Below the pieces are notes generated by a model. That model did not search any database. It was not told the DNA's origin and was given only the letters and a program-made list of their open reading frames with translations. From contig CAJMPK010000069.1 of assembly GCA_905215205.1 (NCBI GenBank), forward strand, positions 1 to 7,642: a DNA stretch of 7,642 bases, in the 5' to 3' direction. This DNA comes from an uncultured bacterium. Lineage in GTDB: Bacteria; Actinomycetota; Coriobacteriia; Coriobacteriales; Coriobacteriaceae. The position numbers were made by a program, and so were the translations under genes. Below, in pieces: positions 5,286-7,642 of the stretch. Position 1 is the stretch's first letter. Each line of letters starts with the position of its first letter.

Positions 5286-6737
5286 GTGGCAGGCTGGAAT
5301 CTAACCGGCAATGCCGTTTCCGCCGAGTTCGACGGTTCGGACGATCAGGAGCGCAAGGAGCTCAGCGTGAGCCAGGCGGTGGAGATCGCCGCCGGCGCGC
5401 TCGATGCCATTCCGCAGCTGAGCGTTTTGGGCGAGGTCACGGGCTTCCGTGGCCCCAATGCCCGAAGTGGCCACTGCTACTTCCAGATTAAGGACGATTC
5501 GGCGGCCGTCGACTGCATCATCTGGAAGGGCGCCTACCTTAAGCGCACCTTCGACTTGCGCGACGGCATGCAGGTGAGCTTTAAGGGCAGCTTCAATCTC
5601 TATAAGGCTACGGGCCGCATGAGCTTTGTCGCTCGCTCGTTTTCGCTGGCGGGGGAGGGTCTGCTGCGTCAACAAGTGGCGCAACTGGCCGAAAAGCTAC
5701 GCCGCGAGGGCCTGATGGACGAAGCGCGCAAGCGCCGCATCCCGGTGTTCTGCTCGCGCGTGGCGGTCGTCACCTCGCTTTCGGGCGCCGTAATCGACGA
5801 CGTCAAGCGCACATTGCGTCGTCGCAACCCGCTCGTCGAGCTCGTCTGCGTGGGTGCCAAGGTACAAGGCGAGGGTGCGCCGACAGAGCTCATTGAGGGC
5901 CTGCGCCGCGCCGCTTCCATTACGCCGGCGCCCGACTGTATCTTGCTGGTGCGCGGCGGAGGCTCCTTTGAGGACCTTATGACCTTTAATGACGAGGAGC
6001 TTGCCCGCGCTGTGGCGGCTTGTCCCGTGCCCGTGGTGACCGGCATTGGCCATGAGCCCGATACCTCGATTTGCGACATGGTGAGCGACCGTCGCGCCTC
6101 CACGCCCACGGCGGCGGCCGAATCGGTGGCGCCGGCTATGACGGAGTTGGCCGATGTACTCGAGGCGCGCCATCAGCGTCTGGGTGCTGCGATGGCATCG
6201 ATGATTGGGTCGGCCCGGGTCGACCTGGAGATGCTCGATCAGCGCGGTCGTCGTGCCTGGGACACCTATACGGCTCGTCTGGGCGACGCGCTCGATGCGG
6301 CCGCGTGCCGCCCGTGCCTCAACGACCCAACGTTTATGGTCGAGCGTCGCGAATCGGAGCTTGCGCTGACTGCCGATCGCCTGTCGGGCGCCATAGTACG
6401 CTCGGTCGAGACATTCCGCTCCAACTTTGAGCGCCTACCCGAGCGCCTGGTTGCAAGCACCTCGGGGTTCGATGGCAAGCGCCATGCGCTCACGCTTGCG
6501 AGCTCCCGTCTGGAACATCAGGGGCGCACGATGCTCAGCAAGCCCGCGTCCGACCTGGGTCGAGCTGCCGCGTCGCTCGATGCCCTGTCGCCGCTCAAAG
6601 TGCTTGCCCGCGGCTATTCCATCGCGTACAGCGATGATGGCGTGGCCACGAGCGCCAAGACCTTTAAGCCCGGCGACGCCATTCGCGTGCGCATGGCAGA
6701 CGGCAACGTGGCGGCAACGGTCAATACGGTCGAGTAG
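5286..6737 (+). CDS. xseA: Exodeoxyribonuclease VII large subunit
   Basis: The catalytic subunit of exonuclease VII, which degrades single-stranded DNA from both ends into oligonucleotides and works in a complex with several XseB copies. The 483-aa length is normal. An N-terminal OB-fold (about 25-120) begins with ELSVSQAVE and contains LGEVTGF (about 48-54) and HCYFQIKD. The nuclease domain has RRIPVFCSRVAVVTSLSGAV, RGGGSFEDLMTFNDEELARA (from 223), GIGHEPDTSICDMVSDRRAS (from 253) and TPTAAAE. A long helical region for XseB binding follows, and the conserved end LKVLARGYSIA (about 438-448) with KPGD and RMADG. All family hallmarks are present. The GTG start at 5286 is chosen by its ribosome binding site; ATG at 5268 would add six residues. 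xseB follows 42 bp later, so the two are probably co-transcribed. Confidence 0.96.
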   Translation: MAGWNLTGNAVSAEFDGSDDQERKELSVSQAVEIAAGALDAIPQLSVLGEVTGFRGPNARSGHCYFQIKDDSAAVDCIIWKGAYLKRTFDLRDGMQVSFKGSFNLYKATGRMSFVARSFSLAGEGLLRQQVAQLAEKLRREGLMDEARKRRIPVFCSRVAVVTSLSGAVIDDVKRTLRRRNPLVELVCVGAKVQGEGAPTELIEGLRRAASITPAPDCILLVRGGGSFEDLMTFNDEELARAVAACPVPVVTGIGHEPDTSICDMVSDRRASTPTAAAESVAPAMTELADVLEARHQRLGAAMASMIGSARVDLEMLDQRGRRAWDTYTARLGDALDAAACRPCLNDPTFMVERRESELALTADRLSGAIVRSVETFRSNFERLPERLVASTSGFDGKRHALTLASSRLEHQGRTMLSKPASDLGRAAASLDALSPLKVLARGYSIAYSDDGVATSAKTFKPGDAIRVRMADGNVAATVNTVE

Positions 6738-6779
6738 ACCGCGTTTCATAGCGATAAACCTTTAGGAAAGGAAACAGAT

Positions 6780-7046
6780 ATGGCAGAGAAGACCCCGGTC
6801 GAGCAGCTTACGTACAAGCAGGCCTCGCAGGAGCTGGAGCTCATCATCCGCAGCTTGGAGTCGGGCGATATGGAGCTCGAGGAGTCGCTCGAGAGCTATA
6901 CCCGCGGCGTCGAGCTCCTCAAAAGCCTACGCACCCGCCTGTCCGATGCCGAGCAGAAGGTCTCGGTGCTCCTTAAGGACGTCGACGGCAACGACGTGCT
7001 CGCCGACGGCGAAGCCGCCAACACGGACGACAGCCTCTCGTTCTAA
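6780..7046 (+). CDS. xseB: Exodeoxyribonuclease VII small subunit
   Basis: The 88-aa accessory subunit of exonuclease VII, which binds the helical part of XseA and is needed for activity. The family core is clear: LTYKQASQELELIIRSLESG (10-29), then MELEESLESYTRGVELLKS and LSDAEQKVSVL. These form two helices joined by a short turn. An acidic, probably disordered tail (from about residue 67, rich in Asp, Asn and Ala) ends in DDSLSF. ATG at 6780 is preceded by AAAGGA at a 7-nt spacing. It lies 42 bp after xseA, the usual arrangement for this pair, with no terminator between them. Confidence 0.95.
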   Translation: MAEKTPVEQLTYKQASQELELIIRSLESGDMELEESLESYTRGVELLKSLRTRLSDAEQKVSVLLKDVDGNDVLADGEAANTDDSLSF

Positions 7047-7053
7047 CCATCCC

Positions 7054-7076
7054 GACCAAATATAATTACCTTGGTC
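7054..7076 (+). promoter_or_regulatory. Promoter of the HIT gene with a dyad flanking the -10 box
   Basis: A perfect TATAAT (7061-7066) lies in the 49-bp gap after xseB; the sequence 17 bp upstream (TCGTTC, inside the xseB end) is a poor -35. Perfect 6-bp arms GACCAA (7054-7059) and TTGGTC (7071-7076) flank the -10, spaced by 11 bp. This could be an operator covering the promoter, or a small hairpin near the xseB end. Transcription would start near 7073, just ahead of the ribosome binding site. Confidence 0.45.
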
Positions 7077-7095
7077 TGTGAGAAAGGAACCAGCC

Positions 7096-7431
7096 ATGTG
7101 TGACTGCATCTTCTGCAAAATTGCCAACCACGAGATCCCCTCGACCGTTGTCTATGAGGACGACCAGGTCATCGCCTTCGACGACCTCAACCCCCAGGCG
7201 CCGGTCCACACACTCGTGATCCCCAAAAAGCACTACAGCGACATCGCCGACAACGTGCCGGCCGAGACCATGGGTGCCATGGCTCACGCCATCCAGGAGG
7301 TCGCCAAGGTCAAGGGCTTGGAGGACGGTTTCCGCGTCATCTCCAACAAGGGCGTCAACGCCGGCCAGACCGTCATGCACTTCCACATGCACGTCCTCGG
7401 TGGCAAAAACCTGGGCGAGAACCTCATCTGA
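7096..7431 (+). CDS. HIT-family nucleotide-binding hydrolase (HINT type)
   Basis: A 111-aa protein of the histidine triad superfamily, which hydrolyses nucleoside phosphoramidates and related adenylated compounds in the cytoplasm. The triad HFHMHVLGG is at 95-103, with His97 and His99 expected in catalysis and phosphate binding. CIFC (4-7) together with His46 and His97 fits the structural zinc site of Bacillus-type HIT proteins. Other family marks are ANHEIPS, VIAFDDLNPQAPVHTLVIPK, and GENLI at the end. ATG at 7096 follows AGAAAGGA at a 7-nt spacing; GTG at 7078 would add six unconserved residues and overlap that site. It may be read from its own promoter or through from xseAB. Physiological substrate is unknown. 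Confidence 0.95.
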   Translation: MCDCIFCKIANHEIPSTVVYEDDQVIAFDDLNPQAPVHTLVIPKKHYSDIADNVPAETMGAMAHAIQEVAKVKGLEDGFRVISNKGVNAGQTVMHFHMHVLGGKNLGENLI

Positions 7432-7472
7432 GGACGCGTAGCCCGTCGACTTGGCTGCCTTTGGAGTAATCT

Positions 7473-7642
7473 ATGCAGCTTTCTCAACTCGAATACCTTC
7501 AAGCGGTAGCGAACTGTGGCGGCGTGCGCAAAGCAGCTCGCGCCGTTCATGTGAGTCCGCAGGCCGTTTCGTCGGCAATCAAAAAGTTGGAATCTGAGTA
7601 TCAGATCGTTTTGCTCGACCGATCGGCGGGGGGGGGTTTTTT
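7473..7642 (+). CDS. LysR-type transcriptional regulator, N-terminal fragment cut by window end
   Basis: The first 51 reliable codons encode the winged helix-turn-helix of a LysR family regulator: MQLSQLEYLQAVANCGGV, then RKAARAVHVSPQAVSSAIKK (HTH about 16-43), LESEYQIVLLDRS. This matches the usual pattern of AVxxxGS..AA..L.VSQ.A.S..I..LE...G..LF.R. The effector domain is missing, so neither ligand nor target can be inferred. ATG at 7473 has TTGGAG at a 6-nt spacing. The gap of 41 bp after the HIT gene shows no terminator. The last bases (from about 7628) are a G-run and T-run that do not look like native sequence, so residues after Ser51 should be disregarded. Confidence 0.88.
   Translation, partial: MQLSQLEYLQAVANCGGVRKAARAVHVSPQAVSSAIKKLESEYQIVLLDRSAGGGF
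7628..7642. other. Likely artefactual homopolymer end (nine G, six T)
   Basis: The window ends in nine G followed by six T in the middle of the LysR reading frame, where family members normally continue with charged and hydrophobic residues after LLDRS. Such a pattern at a contig end is typical of low-quality read tails. It should not be read as a terminator or coding sequence. Confidence 0.7.

Noticed and set aside
4412..5311. Minus-strand open frame (299 codons) across the zinc metallopeptidase and the start of xseA
   Set aside because: It covers two clear plus-strand genes and the hairpin between them, and gives an Arg/Val/Gly-rich product without motifs.

Overview
The window looks like the end of a contig from a high-GC, Gram-positive gut actinobacterium of the Coriobacteriia, most likely Collinsella or a close relative. 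This is inferred from the GC-rich codon use, the strong AGGAGG-type ribosome binding sites, the secreted C69 dipeptidase with a Pro/Glu/Gln wall-type linker, and the mix of genes. No rRNA or other taxonomic marker is present, so the assignment is provisional.

Left part (1-3108, minus strand). A secreted C69-family dipeptidase runs off the left edge (start at 1785, no stop inside the window). It is preceded by a 306-bp AT-rich intergenic region with a candidate promoter, small dyads, a near-perfect 12-bp direct repeat and a strong 10-bp hairpin just ahead of the ribosome binding site. Further right, also on the minus strand, is a diacylglycerol-kinase-family lipid kinase. A 30-codon membrane microprotein gene follows it directly; its AGGAGG site overlaps the kinase stop codon.

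Middle and right part (3207-7642, plus strand). The genes are, in order, ribonuclease D, a YugP-type membrane zinc metallopeptidase, exonuclease VII large and small subunits (xseA, xseB), a HIT-family nucleotide-binding hydrolase, and the N-terminal part of a LysR-type regulator cut by the window end. The kinase and rnd are divergent and share a 98-bp intergenic region. A strong GC-rich hairpin separates the metallopeptidase from xseA. xseA, xseB and hit are closely spaced, and hit also has a consensus -10 box of its own.

How the genes work together: xseA and xseB encode the two subunits of one enzyme, and the kinase plus microprotein are very likely co-translated. The others are housekeeping genes without an obvious shared pathway. 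I see no mobile element, CRISPR array, tRNA or rRNA, and no convincing new multi-gene system. The most interesting item is the unlisted-size membrane microprotein coupled to the lipid kinase. The last 15 bases (nine G then six T) look like a sequencing or assembly artefact.
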